Source: Hymenoscyphus infarciens
Taxonomy: Eukaryota; Ascomycota; Leotiomycetes; Helotiales; Helotiaceae
Assembly (NCBI GenBank): GCA_001414345.1
Contig: LLCB01000008.1
Location: 186,001 to 250,000 of the forward strand
Length of the DNA stretch: 64,000 bases
Direction of reading: 5' to 3'
The position numbers and the translations under genes were made by a program. The first letter of the stretch is position 1, and each line of letters opens with the position of its first letter. Positions 23,974-36,769 of the stretch are shown here, piece after piece. The notes under the pieces are model-generated. The model searched no databases. It saw only the letters and a list, made by a program, of their open reading frames with translations, and had not been told where the DNA came from.

Positions 23974-26600
23974 TTTGTTTTGTATTCTTGGAAGAATTCA
24001 AAAACAAGAGATGAAGTTGATGATTCTCGAGTCTAAAGAGGAACCAAGGCTACCTTTATATTTTATTCACCCACGAGGTGTTGGGACGAGGACATGTGAC
24101 ACCAACACAAACCAACCAGTCCCAGCACCAACTCGCTTATTATGAGGACCATCCTGTTAAGAGATCCGAAATATGATTGTCCCGTAGAAGAGATTATGAT
24201 CGCTCCGCCGTGTCCAGTGGATTGAATTGGAATGCGCGAGGTGGAACTGCTAATCCTACACATGCAGCACCGCGGGGTCAAATGACTAAACCCGGAGTAT
24301 ACATGAAAACGGGGAAAAATTGAACTTCAATCTTATTGAGAGCTTTTTATAACTCCAGGGATACTAAGTCGTTGATAAGGTCTTTTGTCGGGTGGAGTTC
24401 CAGTAAATCGTAAGGGGTGCTGCGACGAGCGAATAGGTTTTTGTTTACTTCTGACAATTCGACTCGTCGCATGTTGACTCCCAATTCCATCTTAAAGCCA
24501 TGACTCTCTTTGATTGCTCTCGCTGTGCCACAGTGGTGTATCAAGAAGTTGGGAATGTCTACTAGAGTGGTGTCATGTTGGTTGAAGGTTTGAGTTTTCA
24601 TGCTGTTGTTCATCAATTTGAAAATCAAGGTTCGTCTGCCCGTCTGCAGTCAGCGTCGCACAGCCAAGGCGCTGGGTTCGTATTTTACGCGCTTAGCATT
24701 GCCATTAATTAGACTCGTAGGTATAAATTAAAGATTTTTAGATTTTACAAGCTCGAAATTTCATTGGGACTTTGATATTGATGTCTTGGGCAGATTTGTA
24801 ACGCACCAAGTTATCATTGCATGATCTCCAAAGAATGTTCTTAGCCATATTTAAGCATGAAGCTAAAATCAAGTGGCCTCTCACTTACTTCTATTGTACA
24901 ACAAAACTATTCAAACGAGTGTCTAAGCTGGAAGACCAGTTCCAGCTCCGAAAATTTCAAAATCCCAAAATCAAAACCGGCGAAAACTGCTCAAAGAATT
25001 CTAATGAATGCTGACACAGATAGAAAACCCAATACAACCGCTATATGATGGTTCTTTGACAGAATTTAAGCCGTTCTAACAATTGTTTTCCAACTACATA
25101 TCTAACTGTTCAAAACTGTGTGGGTGGGTATTTTGTTCTCTGATAGGGTTAGATGGACCATCCGAAGTGGATTACTATCAGGTTAGACTTACATTGTTAT
25201 AACGAAAGAGTTTTCTCAAGCTGTGCGGCATCTATTACAGATTGTATGGGTACAATTTGCCCTATTGTAAGCCGGATAACGGTTTTCGTATTGATATCTG
25301 TGGCAAATATATTTCCTCTGAAGATGGAAAGCTGATAAGTGGGCTTTTGACATAGACCATCACCCGGGTATAGGTAGGTTGCTGTTTCTGTTCTACACAT
25401 CCTCTTTCGGATTCTGCCAATGGAATCGCGGTATGATGTTGCTCGATGACAATATGATATGCCCCCGTTGAATACCCTATGGTTATAACGTTCATGTCGG
25501 GCTCATCGAGAACACATAATGACAGAAGTGTAAATGAGATTTATGAAGTGGATGAAAAGAAGTGTTTCAAGGCTTTTGAATGATAGAAAGATTTGATTTG
25601 AGTGTACTGTTTTGTATCTCACCTAAGGATACATCCAGCTTATACTTATAACCCAACAGAACAATACCCTCTGATACATGCTGTAGGCGCCATACAGGTA
25701 GTTGTAAGCTTTTGTTGGTGGCATTGCAAGACCCAACATGAGATTTCAAAAAGGTTCATCGCGAGAGATCCACTGACATAGTTCCCACAGATTTTCAATT
25801 GTTGGCACGAAGAAGGCCCTTAACTCGCGAATCCATAGAGCGCTTCGCTTGTATTGGACTTTCAACTAGTCCATGACTGGAGAGTTTTGGACTCGTTGTT
25901 GGGACTAGAAGAGAGAACGAGATTGTGATAAGGCCTTCTGGATATTCGTAATAGTCCTCCGGAGATACTGAGAAGGTAAACACCACTGATTGTACCCGGC
26001 GAAAGCTGAGGCGCTTCTCGGTTATGGACGCTCGCCTCGGTCTCATTTCGACCGCGGCTATACATTTGCATGAACTTTGTAGGGCCACAATGACTTCAGT
26101 GCTAATTTATCTTGCAGGGTATAAATCAAGACTTGCTAACTGTGCCAATGAAGAGTTCTATGTCTGGAGTACCTCGCTCATTTTCCCGATTCGCGAGGAG
26201 AAGAAACCTTCATTTTCCCGAGTTCGTGTTATTTCCTTGCAGCATGAAAAATTAACATATGCTCAATATCCTGATAATTTATCTTTGGTTTCCTTCATTT
26301 GGACTCACCAATTGAGCCATTCTCAGCTATTATGGATACTGCAAACAGAGCTGCGGCCTGCGGCCTGCGGGTGGCGCAGCGCTACCAGTACGCCGGTAAA
26401 TTCGAAGTTTCGAAGTGATCCCGCCGTGCTTGCGCGCGCCAATGGCTTTGTTTCATGGTAGACTTTCAAGGAAATGGTGATGGGAATTTTCATAAAGAAA
26501 TTGATGTTGGTATGTTGAAATGAACCTATTGACGAAAATACGCTAAACCTATTTGTAATAAAAGCGGGCCCGTGGAGCTTGTCAAACGCCCAATCACACC
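23974..26600. other. Long intergenic stretch, no convincing gene
   Basis: Normal-composition DNA with many short frames on both strands. A 93-codon minus-strand frame at 24,347-24,628 (MIFKLMNNSMKTQTFNQHDT...) is coherent but has no features I can interpret. Frames at 25,262-25,495, 25,795-26,088 and 26,024-26,461 overlap each other and look accidental. It may hold decayed genes; nothing identifiable. Confidence 0.4.
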
Positions 26601-26621
26601 GCAGCGTAGGCGCGTGGAGTT

Positions 26622-26629
26622 TATATAAA
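26622..26629 (+). promoter_or_regulatory. TATA box of the kinase-like gene
   Basis: TATATAAA within GGAGTTTATATAAAGGGTAC, about 105 bp upstream of the ATG at 26,732. This spacing is usual for TATA-containing fungal promoters and supports choosing 26,732 over the ATG at 26,579, which lies upstream of the box. Confidence 0.55.
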
Positions 26630-26731
26630 GGGTACTTGCCACCTTCTTGGACATCTTCAACCTCTACATTCAAAATCCTGCTCTGTTCAATACTCTTTCT
26701 CCTTCTTGACTTATCCTTCAATAAAAAAGCC

Positions 26732-27792
26732 ATGGAACAGGCAACAACGACAACCATTGTCGACCCTACGATGTACTCTTTCTCCATGCTAGATATGGTA
26801 ACCCTTGAGGACTCTATCTCCTACACGTTCATGAGTCGCAACAAAAGATTCATAATCGAGATCGCTGCTGGACGTTTGAAGGGAAAAGGAAGCCTGGTTG
26901 ACGAATTTTATGGATTCAAAGACGACCTTGACGACCCCGACATATTTTGCGACTTCGAGACGTGGGTTATTGGTCCAATTCATGAACGGGTGAAACAGTT
27001 GGTTCCAGTTCCAATCTCTAAACCGACGACACTATTGGAATATTTCGATCCCGTCACTTATGTTTTCGAACTGTACAACGATGGTGGCATACTCAAGGCA
27101 AACGAACTTCCTTTCGACCCGGAGGTTTTTGGAGATGCCAGCCCCAAAGTTGCCATTGTTGAAAATGCAGAAAACCGACATTCATCAGACCCCCATGCGC
27201 CAAGAGATGGCTTTATATCTCGAACTCCTCTTCCTATAGTCCCTTTCATTCCAGCATCACAATTAGTGAGAGCCGCAAGCCTCGACTCCATGGAGGAAGA
27301 GATGTGTGAAATTCCTCGGATTGTACGTAAGTTCGATACAGAGGACAAGTTTTTTTTCAAAGCAGCAGATAAAAGACATGGGTTTAGGAGAGAAGTTGAG
27401 ATTTTAGCCAAGCTGAAAGGGATCTCTGAACACGACCTTGGTCTTCGGACTTCACGAATTGTGGGTCTAGTGGACAAGATTCTCTTCTCATGGGTATGCT
27501 GCTGGAACAAATTGATGGAATTACGCTCCATGAAGCAATGTTCGATGCGACGATTGACGAGAGACGGAGATGGATGGATCAGATTGACGAGTCAGTCAAG
27601 AAGTTGCATCAGTATGGGATCGTTTGGGGAGACGTGAAACCGGACAACGTTATGATTGATGTTTCTCAAAATGCGATATTGATTGATTTTGGTGGTGGAT
27701 GTACCCTTGAGTACGTAGAGCTGGAACTTCAAGAAACCAAAGAGGGAGATTTACAGGGTCTGGAAGTACTAAGATCAAGGCTGTTATCTTAG
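26732..27792 (+). pseudogene. Kinase-like protein gene with a frameshift
   Basis: Start MEQATTTTIVDPTMYS has a strong GCCATGG context and a TATA box upstream. The frame runs open to about 27,480 (IPRIVRKFDTEDKFFFKAAD, RREVEILAKL, LRTSRIVGLVD); after that the homologous sequence continues in the +1 frame (SLLMGMLLEQIDGITLHE...). The second part carries the kinase catalytic loop, GIVWGDVKPDNVMID (an HRDxKxxN equivalent with Trp-Gly-Asp), and the metal motif LIDFGGGCTLEY, ending at TAG 27,792. The two frames join with no room for an intron, so a one-base loss (or two-base gain) around 27,467-27,487 splits the gene. The type is the fungal-specific kinase-like fold common in accessory genomes. The unbroken product would be about 353 aa. 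A sequencing error is the alternative. Confidence 0.75.
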
Positions 27793-28576
27793 CTACTATC
27801 TGAAATACACCGAGAGACCTTCCGAGCTTGCTAGCATGTTTGCGTTTTCACCTTGTGAATATCAAATGAAGCTTACGTGATATTAGGTTTAAAATGCTAG
27901 TTTCGTGTTTTTTTTAAAAAGAAAGCGATAGCCACCGTAGATATTATCGATAGTAAACCTTTATATCTGCTTAATAAGACTTCTATCTTAAAAAAAATCT
28001 TATACTAATACTCTTCTTTCTTGAATATATTAGAAAGGAAAACTAGAAAAGTTAATCTAATATATAGTTAATTATCTTAAGAGACTATAGAGATATTAAG
28101 TATCTAGTATTCTATTAGTTTTATAAGTTACTACTATTAATCTTTTACTATATAAAAACTAGCTTACTTAAGAGAGGAATTTAGCTTTATAAAACGCTAC
28201 TAGATACTTTTTTAATTTAAGAAAACTTCTCTCTTTTTATAGTAAGTATTAAACTACTATTAAAAACCTATCTATTATTAAATCTAACTTAGTATATATT
28301 TCTAATAATATAATAAGTTTTTAGAATATTTTAATTAGAGAGTAAAATATAAATTCTAACTTATAAGAGAGAAGTAAAATAGAGAGTAGAAATAAAGTAA
28401 TAATACGAGTACTAAATAGATAAAAGTATAAATAAATCCTTTTTAAGAATATAGACTAGTATTTTATTTAGCTTAAGTCTTTTAAGTTTCTTTAGTTTCT
28501 TTTATTCTTAGCTTAGTTATTATTATATCTAGCTAGCTTACTTTTTCTATCTATTCTTAATTTAAAGTAATAAATT
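27793..28576. other. Edge of the second RIP block
   Basis: Composition falls sharply to AT-rich from about 27,900. No repeat or coding relic recognised here. Confidence 0.45.
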
Positions 28577-28591
28577 TATAATAGCCTACTA

Positions 28592-30248
28592 GGCGTAGTA
28601 TTTTCTAAACGTCTCTTAGCTCGTTACCACTTTTTAGTACGCTTTTAGTACTAAAACTAAGCTAAAACCACCCGTATACCTACTTTTATTCTTATAATTA
28701 ATTAACAACTATAATATATAATAGTAAAAAAACACTGGAGATCTAAAGGTTACTAGGCTCTAAAGCGAAAGACTTTTCGACGTAAGGTCCTAGTTTAGTA
28801 GCGTACTATTATTATTAGTAAAAGTAGACAGAATACTAATAAAGAAGAGTTACTCCTTTAAACACGAGATAACCTAGATTATATATCTATTTTAGAGAGT
28901 AGTATTAGAGATATTAGAAAGAGAGCTAAAGATAATACTACCTATACTTAGAATAATAATATAAGAGGTTAAAGACTTAAAATAAAGGCGAATATTTAAA
29001 ATAAGCCTTATCCTAGCTAGTATATTAAACTCACCTCTAAGCTACGAAGGAAGATTATTATAAAGATTACTAATTTATAAGAGTCTTACTAAAAGTCGAA
29101 TATTATATACCTTTATAAGCTAGGACTTTAGAGTAACTAAGACAAGAGTAAAAACCTATCTAAATCATCGTTTTAATAAGTCTTATATAATACCGGTTAC
29201 TCCTTTATAAGAGGAGGATTAAAGCCTAAACTTATACCTAAAATTATAATATAATACGTTAAATTAGTAAAGCGTCTCTTAGACGAAGACCTCTTAAAAG
29301 TTATATTTATAGACGCTATAGTAATATATATAAAACTAGACAAGGGAGCTAATCGGTACTAGTAAAAGACAGACGAATACTATTATAAAGATATATAATC
29401 TAAGACAGTTAAAGAGTATTCTAATAGATAATTCTTTAGTACTATTTACCTAGGTTCTCGCTAAGGTCTATATTATATATATAACCTAGAAATAACATAA
29501 GAGATTAAGAACACGGAGGCGTATTTAGCTAAGGCTAATACAGTATAGCTATATCTTATAGAGGTTGAATTTAATTAGTAAGAAAGAGAAAAGGAGAGGT
29601 ACTAGGCTAGTAAAAGACGTAGAGTACTTAGAAGAAGAGCTAAATTATATAATTACCTATAAAAGGTAGTATATAAGCGAGAGAATAGGGAGAAGGGAGG
29701 AGTGGATTAGTACTAGCTTTATAAGAGATATCTTAAGCTAAAGCTCTTTCTATAGTATAAGGAGTTACGTAAGAAGAGGAGAGGTAAGGTTATACACTTA
29801 GTTATAGACAATGCCGGCCTATATTCTTATAAAGTAACTAAAGAGGTTTTATACTATTATTCTATTTAACGGCTTCTTTATCCTCTCTAGTTACTAGATA
29901 TGAATCCGATAGAGTAGATATAGTTATATATACGAAGGTAGCTATATAAGAGAAGAGTATAACCTAGGAATAAGACAGATTTAAAGCGTATATAGGTGGA
30001 GGAGTAGAACCGGATTCCCTAGAGTATAATAGATAATATTATAGTAAAGTTAAGGAAGACTCTTAAAAAGGTTATAGATTATAGAGGGGATAATAATTTC
30101 TATAGATAGAGTATTTATTTAGATTACTTTTTATATAATAACACTTAATTTTATATAATATATATGTAGTAGAGGTGAAAAAAAGAGGTTGTATTTAAGT
30201 AAGAAACTGAGCTAAAAATTAGCTAAGGACGCTTAGAAAATACTAGCC
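28592..30248 (+). mobile_element. Tc1/mariner-type DNA transposon, RIP-inactivated
   Basis: 1,657 bp with terminal inverted repeats (left GGCGTAGTATTTTCTAAACG, right in inverse GGCTAGTATTTTCTAAGCGT), each flanked by TA (28,590-28,591 and 30,249-30,250), the target duplicated by Tc1/mariner elements. It carries one plus-strand transposase relic and sits in the first bases of an LTR. Confidence 0.88.
28900..30130 (+). pseudogene. Tc1/mariner transposase relic
   Basis: Plus-strand frame readable through RIP stops. It has a first catalytic block, IFIDATVIYIKLDKGAN, near 29,310; DNAGLYSYKVTKEV near 29,810 (second Asp); DMNPIEQIQLYI near 29,900 (the DxNPIE block with the third acidic residue); and then YKRRV, KTDLKRI, VEEQNRIP. 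This order is that of the IS630/Tc1/mariner DDE transposase. Multiple stops make it inactive. Confidence 0.8.
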
Positions 30249-30385
30249 TAAGTACTATTCTAAATTACTAGTTTTAATAAAACTTCTAATATCTATACGC
30301 TAATAGTATAAATTACTAATATTTATATAACTAAAGATGTTAAAGGTATTAATATCTAATATTTATATATAGAAGAGATTAAGAT

Positions 30386-30777
30386 TATAATAGCCCGCTA
30401 TCCTAAATTGCTAGTATTCGTGAAACTGCCGATACCTCTATGCCGAGATTACGAATTACCGATACTTATACGACCGAAGGTGTCGAAGGTATTAATGTCT
30501 AATATTTATATATAGAAGAGATTAAGGCTTCGATGTTATATATTTAGCTTTTCAGCTCTTATTGTTTAGTATTAGCTATATTAGACAGGACTCGGTTATT
30601 ATTATTATCGGACCTTAGTAGTGTCCGATCTCTTATATATAGATACTATTATTCGGGATAAGAGAAGACTAATTTAGTCTTTTCTTCCGTATTAGTACCT
30701 AGTATCTATATATATTATTCTTTCGAACACACTTCTATATACCTCTTCGATTATCGTATGTATTTTATATTATTATA
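30386..30777 (-). repeat. Solo LTR, inserted in an older LTR of its own family
   Basis: 392 bp from TATAATAGCCCGCTATCC to TTTTATATTATTATA. It is flanked by AAGAT (30,381-30,385) and AAGGT (30,778-30,782), a 5-bp duplication differing by one G/A RIP-type change. It is less mutated than the surrounding LTR, keeping GAAACTGCCGATACCTC and CGAAGGTGTCGAAGG, so it is younger. Confidence 0.85.
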
Positions 30778-30999
30778 AAGGTTTAGATATTATATATTTA
30801 GCTTTTCAGCTCTTATTATTTAGTATTAGCTATATTAGATAGGACTTAGTTATTATTATTATTAGACCTTAGTAGTATCTAATCTCTTATCTATAGATAC
30901 TCTAACTTAAGAAAAGAGAAGGCTAATTTAGTCTTTTCTTTTATATTAGTACCTAGTATTTATAATACACCTTTTTTTAGAGACTAAATTTTTTAGTCT

Positions 31000-32800
31000 A
31001 AAACGCCTAATCTTACTTACACTTAATTAAGAAGCGAAATTCCTTCTATAGAGTCCTTTCTAAGAGGCCCTCTGTCCTTACCTACGCCTCTAGAAAGAGA
31101 GGTAAGGAGGGAGGAGGTTTACCTAATTCCCTTTATTATAGCTATCTAATAACGCTTTATCTCTAAGACTTCTAAGTCTCTTAAATAAGATATTATAGCC
31201 TAAACCTTCTTTAAAGGTATTAGAGAAGCTATAAACTACTATTTAAACACTATCTTTAATAGTACCTTTTTAGATCTCTTACCTCTTCTTTAAACCTTTT
31301 ATACTTAGGTTACTAACCTTAGCCTCTCCTACTATAAGGTATATACTAAAGAGACCTTATCTCCTCTTCTCTTAGCCTATAGTACTTACTTAGGGTATAA
31401 AGACGCTACTACGCCTTCTCTAACCCTTCTCTTCTTTTTAAATACTATAAGAAAAATTTCTTATATATAGACTACTAAGGATGCCTTATTATCTAAAAAG
31501 ATACCTTAAACTACTAAGTTCTTAAAGAAGATAATAGTAATAATAATAACCTTACTCTACTCTCTCTCTTCTATTTAGAAGAATAAGAATAAGAGACCTA
31601 GGCTCTTTATCTAAATCCTATCTAACTCCTTAGATAGAGTCTACTCTACCTATACTATCTTCCTAGCACTTTATAACCTAGGAATCGGATATAAAGACCT
31701 AGTATATAAGGTACTTTTAGTTAATTCTAGCTTTATTATTATCTTTAAAGATAAAGAAGCTTTATAATCTCTTCTAGTAAAGAAAGCTAGTATATAAACT
31801 CTTTTTAGTACTACTAGAATAGAGCTTTTATAAGACTAGATAGCTTTCTATATTTTAGGTATCCTTTAGAAAGTAGAATCTATCTAGATTACTTAAGTAG
31901 GAGTAATTTAATCGACTCTAGCCCTTACTACTCCTAAAGTAGTAGTATTAGTAATTAAGAAACGAATTAGAGCTAACCTTATAAGAGTTTATATAGCTAC
32001 TAGCTCCCTTTTAAATAACCTATTTTATACTACTTAGATAGCCTTCTTTAAAGAAGAGGATATAAGAGGTCTCTCTACTATTCTAAATATAACCTTAATT
32101 CTAGGTAGTAGAGTCTACTTAAAGCGCCTCTTAAAGAAGTCTATTATAATTTAGTACTTAAAGTACTAGTAATAGTATAATACTTAGAATTATAATAAAA
32201 GCTAATAATGCTGCCTCTATAGTAGTATAAAATACTTAGAAGACTTCTATTCTTAGTATATTAAGTACTCTTAATATAAATTAAAGTGCTTATACTATAG
32301 TAGTCCTTATGCCTTAGACGATATTACGTGTTAACTCTAGCTAAAAGCTACTAGACCTCTACCTTTAGTAGAGAATATAAGATCTATTTAATAAGTATAC
32401 TTTAAGTAATAACTAAGAAAAGAGAACGATTTACCTTATAGCTTTATAGATATAGAAATAGACTATCTTACTACCTCTTCTCCTTCTCTAGACTCTTAGT
32501 TAAGTAAGGAGGCTATCTTAAACACCTCCTCTTCTCTACCTTTATACTCTATCTCTTAATCTAAGAGCTCTAACGCCTACTCTAATCTCCTCTTTCTATA
32601 AGTAGGCGAGGACCTCTTAAATAATACTATCTCTAAGTCTTATAAATTAATATATATAAGTCTAGTAAGTACTAGGAACTAGCTCTCTAACTTATATACT
32701 CTAGATAAGTAGATATAGTTCTTATATAAGAACTATATATTTACTAAAAGGAGATTAACTATTAGATTATAAGACGCTACTTAAACTATACCTACTTTTT
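31000..32800 (+). pseudogene. LINE ORF1 (nucleic-acid-binding) relic
   Basis: Plus-strand frame with RIP stops preceding ORF2. Near 32,285-32,335 it reads KCLYYSSPYALDDITC, which fits a Cys/His knuckle in which RIP changed Cys and His codons to Tyr. The N-terminal part is Ser/Thr/Lys-rich. This agrees with ORF1 proteins of Tad-like elements; the details are too decayed to define. Confidence 0.5.
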
Positions 32801-32849
32801 ACCTATTTATAACTAGAATAAGAACCCTTCTTAAATACTTACTTTTATA

Positions 32850-35800
32850 TGAAAAGAGGTAGGTATTCTCTTAAGTTAATAATCGTCGATCGTACCCTTG
32901 CTTAATTACTAAGACCTTGTTTATATTAAGATTATACTTTCTAAAGGCCTCCTACTATATATCTTTAATATATATAATACTCCTTTAAGCGCTAAGAGTA
33001 CTAGAGAGGCTATTAACCTTATCTTTAACTTAGAACATATTTATACTATAAATACTTTTATAGCTAGAGACTTAAATTTAAAGAGCTAGCTCTAATAACT
33101 AGACTTCTATAGCTAAGAAAGTATATAGTCCTCTCTACTTATTAGCTAGGTAGAGAATAGAAAGTTATAACTTTCTACCCCTCCTAAGACATAAATATAT
33201 AACCTTAGTAATACTCTTAACCTTACCTTTTACTTTAGTAACCTCTTTTAAAGAGAAGCCTTTACTAAGGTAGACCTCTTTTTTAAATATAGCTTAGATT
33301 ACTTCTTACTTCTTACTTAGCTCTTATATATAGGAAATCTAATAGAGAAGGACCTGCTTTTAAAGCTTAGTACTCTTAATACTAAAACCTTTAAGGTAAC
33401 TCTTTAAAGTAAGCTTAAAACATAATAGCTATTTAAACTTATAAAGTAACTAAATACTAATTTGTTAGAGGCCTTAGTAGGATTTATTACTAAGAGTATA
33501 TATAGCGTGTACCTTTATAGTACTAAGTAAGGACTTAGTTATAGATTTAGATACTCTTAGTAGAATAAGAAGTACTAGGTAGTAGCTATTAAAACTAGGT
33601 AAGTATAAAGATATAAGATAAACCTATAAGCCTTAAAGTCTTTCTATAAGAGTCTAAGGTAGGAGATCTAGAAAGTAAAGAGAGAATACTTCTATAGTCT
33701 AATTAATAAGGTAACGAGTAGTAAAAACGTTTTTAAGATTTATAAGTAGTACTAGAGTACTAGGGTCTATAAGTCTCTACTCTTAAGAGACTTAGTAAGC
33801 TAATTAGGCTTTATTACTTAAGAAAAGTAAAAGATCTTAGTATAAGAGCTACTTATAAATAAGGCTAAGGTTAAGGATATTCTATTTAATACCTTAACTA
33901 TTACTTTCTAGTCTCTCTTATAGACTAACCTTACTTTATATAAGATTAAGGAATTAATCCTTAGTAAAGCTTTAACTATACTAGAAGAGGACGAGCTTAT
34001 AATAGAGGTTTTTAAAGTAGCCTAGTTATAAATATTAAGCCTTATTCTCTCTTTATTTAAAGGCTATATTAAAATAGGCTTTTACTTAAAGATCTTCTAT
34101 ACTACTATTATCGCTATTATTCTAAAGCCTAATAAGAAAGATAAATCTTCTCCTTAAGTATACTAGCTAATTATACTACTCTCGGTTCTTAGAAAAGAGC
34201 TTAAAAGGCTTCTTATTAAGTAAGTCTCTTAGATAGCTATTAAACACGCTATTCTAGAATAGAACTAGTTTAGCGCTCTCCTACTAAGAGCTATTATAGA
34301 CCTTACTACCTACCTTACCTTTAATATTAAGTTAGCTCTTATAGATAAATAGAAAGCCTTTCTCTTTACTCTTAATATTAAGAAGGCTTTTAATATAGTA
34401 CTCTCTAGCTACTTAATTAAAAGACTTAGAGAATAAGAATAGCTATACTACCTTATAGAATAGGTCTCCTTCTTCTTAACTAATAGATCTATAAAAGTAA
34501 AGCTTAATAGAGAGATAGAAGACGCTACCTCGCTTAAATACAGCCTCTCTTAAGGCTCGCTTATCTCGCTAATCCTTTTTATACTATATATCTAACCTCT
34601 ATTTAGGCTAGGAGTCGGCTTACTTCTAGTAGTATAGAGATTCGACTATACTAACGACATTAGACTACTTACCTCTAGACTTTTAAAAGTAGAGAATATT
34701 ATACTACTCGTAGAATAAGTAACTAGTATACTTAAGTAAAATATAGATAAGAGTATTACCTTTAATACTAAAAAGTTAGAACTTATCTACTTCTCTTATA
34801 AAAGAAAGTAAAAAGGAAGAGAGATTTAACCTCCCCCTTCTATTATAGTTAAAAGAAAGATAATAGAGCTTATAGAAGAGCTTTAGTAGCTTAGTATCTT
34901 CTTCAACCCTTACCTTACTTTTTATAACTATATTAAAAGAATAGCTAGTAAAGCTATCTTTATAACTAATACTCTTAAAAGTATAATAAATATAGTAAGA
35001 GGATCCTCTCTATACCTCTTAAAATAAGCTACTATAGCTTATATCCTTTTAATTACCTACTTTAGATATAAGACCTAGTACCTAGGCTAGATAAGGAAAA
35101 TAAGTAGTATAGGCTCTATAAACAACTAAATCAGCCGTTACCTAATACTCTTAGATAAAGTAGTTATAAAGTATATTAGAATTATCCTCCTAGTCTATAA
35201 AACTACCTCTACCTTAGTACTTCTTATAGAATCTAGCTTATTAGTTACTAAGATTACTCTTACTATTAAAGATAGGGCCTTTAAAGCTAGAACCCGACGT
35301 CTTAACTTAGCTTACCTACTTAAGTAATACCTAAATAACCCTTACTTAAAGGCTAGGCTTATTTACTAGTCCTCTTAACCTCTCCCTCTCTTAAAAGAAA
35401 TCAATCTAATTTAAAACTCTCTATAAAATAGAGGTTTTAACTAATAAACCCGTCTTCTTAAGGTAGTAGGCCTAAGCCTTAATAGTAATAAAGAATCTTA
35501 TAAAGCTAAATTCCTTAAATTCCTTACCTTAGTTCCTTTTATAGACTTAGTTATATTTACTAATAGCTCTTGCTTAGATAATAAAAGCATTAGTAAAGGT
35601 ATATACCTTATAAGAGAAGGGGTTATATTAAATATAAAGCTCTTCTCTTTTAGTAAAACCTTAGAAATCTATAATATAGAGGCAAAAGCCGCTCTACTTA
35701 GCCTTAAACTAGCTCTTAGATCCTCTTTTTAGTTCTTAGCTATAAAATACTAGATTTGCTTTAATAACCTTAAAGCTATACTCTAACTAACTTACTAGTC

Positions 35801-36520
35801 TTATAGCATATTATAAGGAACCTTTAATAAGGTCTTTAACTTTACCTAGCTATACCCTAGGAAAATTTAAATAAGATAGTGCCCTAGTTATATAGGAATC
35901 TATAATAATATAATAGCTAACTAAGCTATAGAGAAAGTAGCTTACTTAACTCCTCCTCCTAGCTCTTACCTCTTACTTTATACTACTATACTTAATTATA
36001 AAGCTAAGAAGATAGGAATTAAGCTTATAAATTAACTCTAGCAGACTACGCTCTTAGACACCTATAAGAGACTAGGTCTTACTTCTTAGTCCTTAAAGCC
36101 TAGGACTCTTAAGCTACTAAGAGAGGTCCTAGCTTAGCTAATTATAGCTTATACTAGCTATAGAGACTTTATAGCGTACTATCTTCACTTCTTCTACTTC
36201 GATATACTTCTAAAGTTAGAGAACTATAAATATAAGAAGGTAAAGATATAATTCTACCTACTCTTTTATAAGCTTATAAATAAGAAGGACCTAAAGCTAT
36301 TAGCCGAGGTCGAGGGAAAGCCTTAACTCCTTTTTAGACTTAGGTCTAAGGAACTCTTTTATAAGGTTTATACTAAGACTAAATTCTTTATAAAGATCTA
36401 TCTTTTAAGATAGTTTAATTACTTTATCTCTCTCCCTTCTCTTATACTTTTATATATCTCCTTTATCTTCTTCTAACTTATTAAACTATTTAAGAATAAG
36501 GGCTGTTCTAAAAGTAGAGC
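32850..36520 (+). pseudogene. LINE ORF2 relic: endonuclease, reverse transcriptase, RNase H
   Basis: Readable through RIP stops. The AP-endonuclease region is near 32,950-33,350 (YNIYNTPLSA; NTFIARDLNLKS; CTCCTAAGACA-type STPPKT; SLDYFLLLT from the SDH motif). The reverse transcriptase opens with LKPNKKDKSSP then YRPIALL-like text (about 34,120-34,180), LFTLNIKKAFN (from DVKGAFDNV, 34,370) and RLYTNDI (from YADD, near 34,640). RNase H is near 35,540-35,720 (IFTNSSCLDNKSISKGI; EIYNIEAKAALLSLKLAL). The domain order EN-RT-RNH identifies a Tad1/I-clade LINE. RIP stops are in every domain. Confidence 0.82.
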
Positions 36521-36769
36521 TTCTCTTTAAACTGTCTTTTATAAATTAGCTTACTCGTTTACGCCCTCTATAGCCTAGAGCACCCCTCTAGCGTTATTTA
36601 CCCTCCTTTAGGACTTTTTAGGACTTAGATTACATGATCTAGACTCTGCCTAACGTTAAATAGTAATAAATAAATAAATAAATAAAGTATCTAGTATTTA
36701 TATATATTATTCTTTCGAATACACTTCTATATACTCCTTCGATAGTTATATGTATTTCGTGTCGTTATA

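Larger units (their letters stand above)
30966..36684 (+). mobile_element. Tad-like LINE (non-LTR retrotransposon), RIP-inactivated
   Basis: About 5.7 kb, plus strand, ending in a TAAATAAATAAATAAATAAA tail (36,660-36,684). The interrupted LTR sequence AGTACCTAGTATTTATA at its 5' side (about 30,950) recurs as AGTATCTAGTATTTATA directly after the tail (36,686-36,702). That is a target-site duplication of about 16-17 bp, as expected for target-primed insertion. ORF1-like sequence occupies about 31,000-32,800, and ORF2 runs to about 36,500. Confidence 0.88.
28577..36769 (-). repeat. LTR of the Gypsy family, split by three nested insertions
   Basis: Pieces at 28,577-28,591, 30,249-30,385, 30,783-30,965 and about 36,670-36,769 join to an LTR of roughly 400 bp. 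It aligns along its length with the solo LTR at 30,386-30,777 and more distantly with the 496-bp LTRs (shared AAGAGATTAAGG, TATTTAGCTTTTCAGCTCTT and GTACCTAGTATTTATA). The interruptions are a TA-flanked mariner element, a solo LTR and a LINE. No target duplication is visible at its outer ends (AAATT versus GTATC), so it may be part of a larger rearranged element. Confidence 0.75.

Noticed and set aside
26323..26787. 154-codon minus-strand ORF
   Set aside because: It covers the promoter and start of the kinase-like gene on the opposite strand; no recognisable features.
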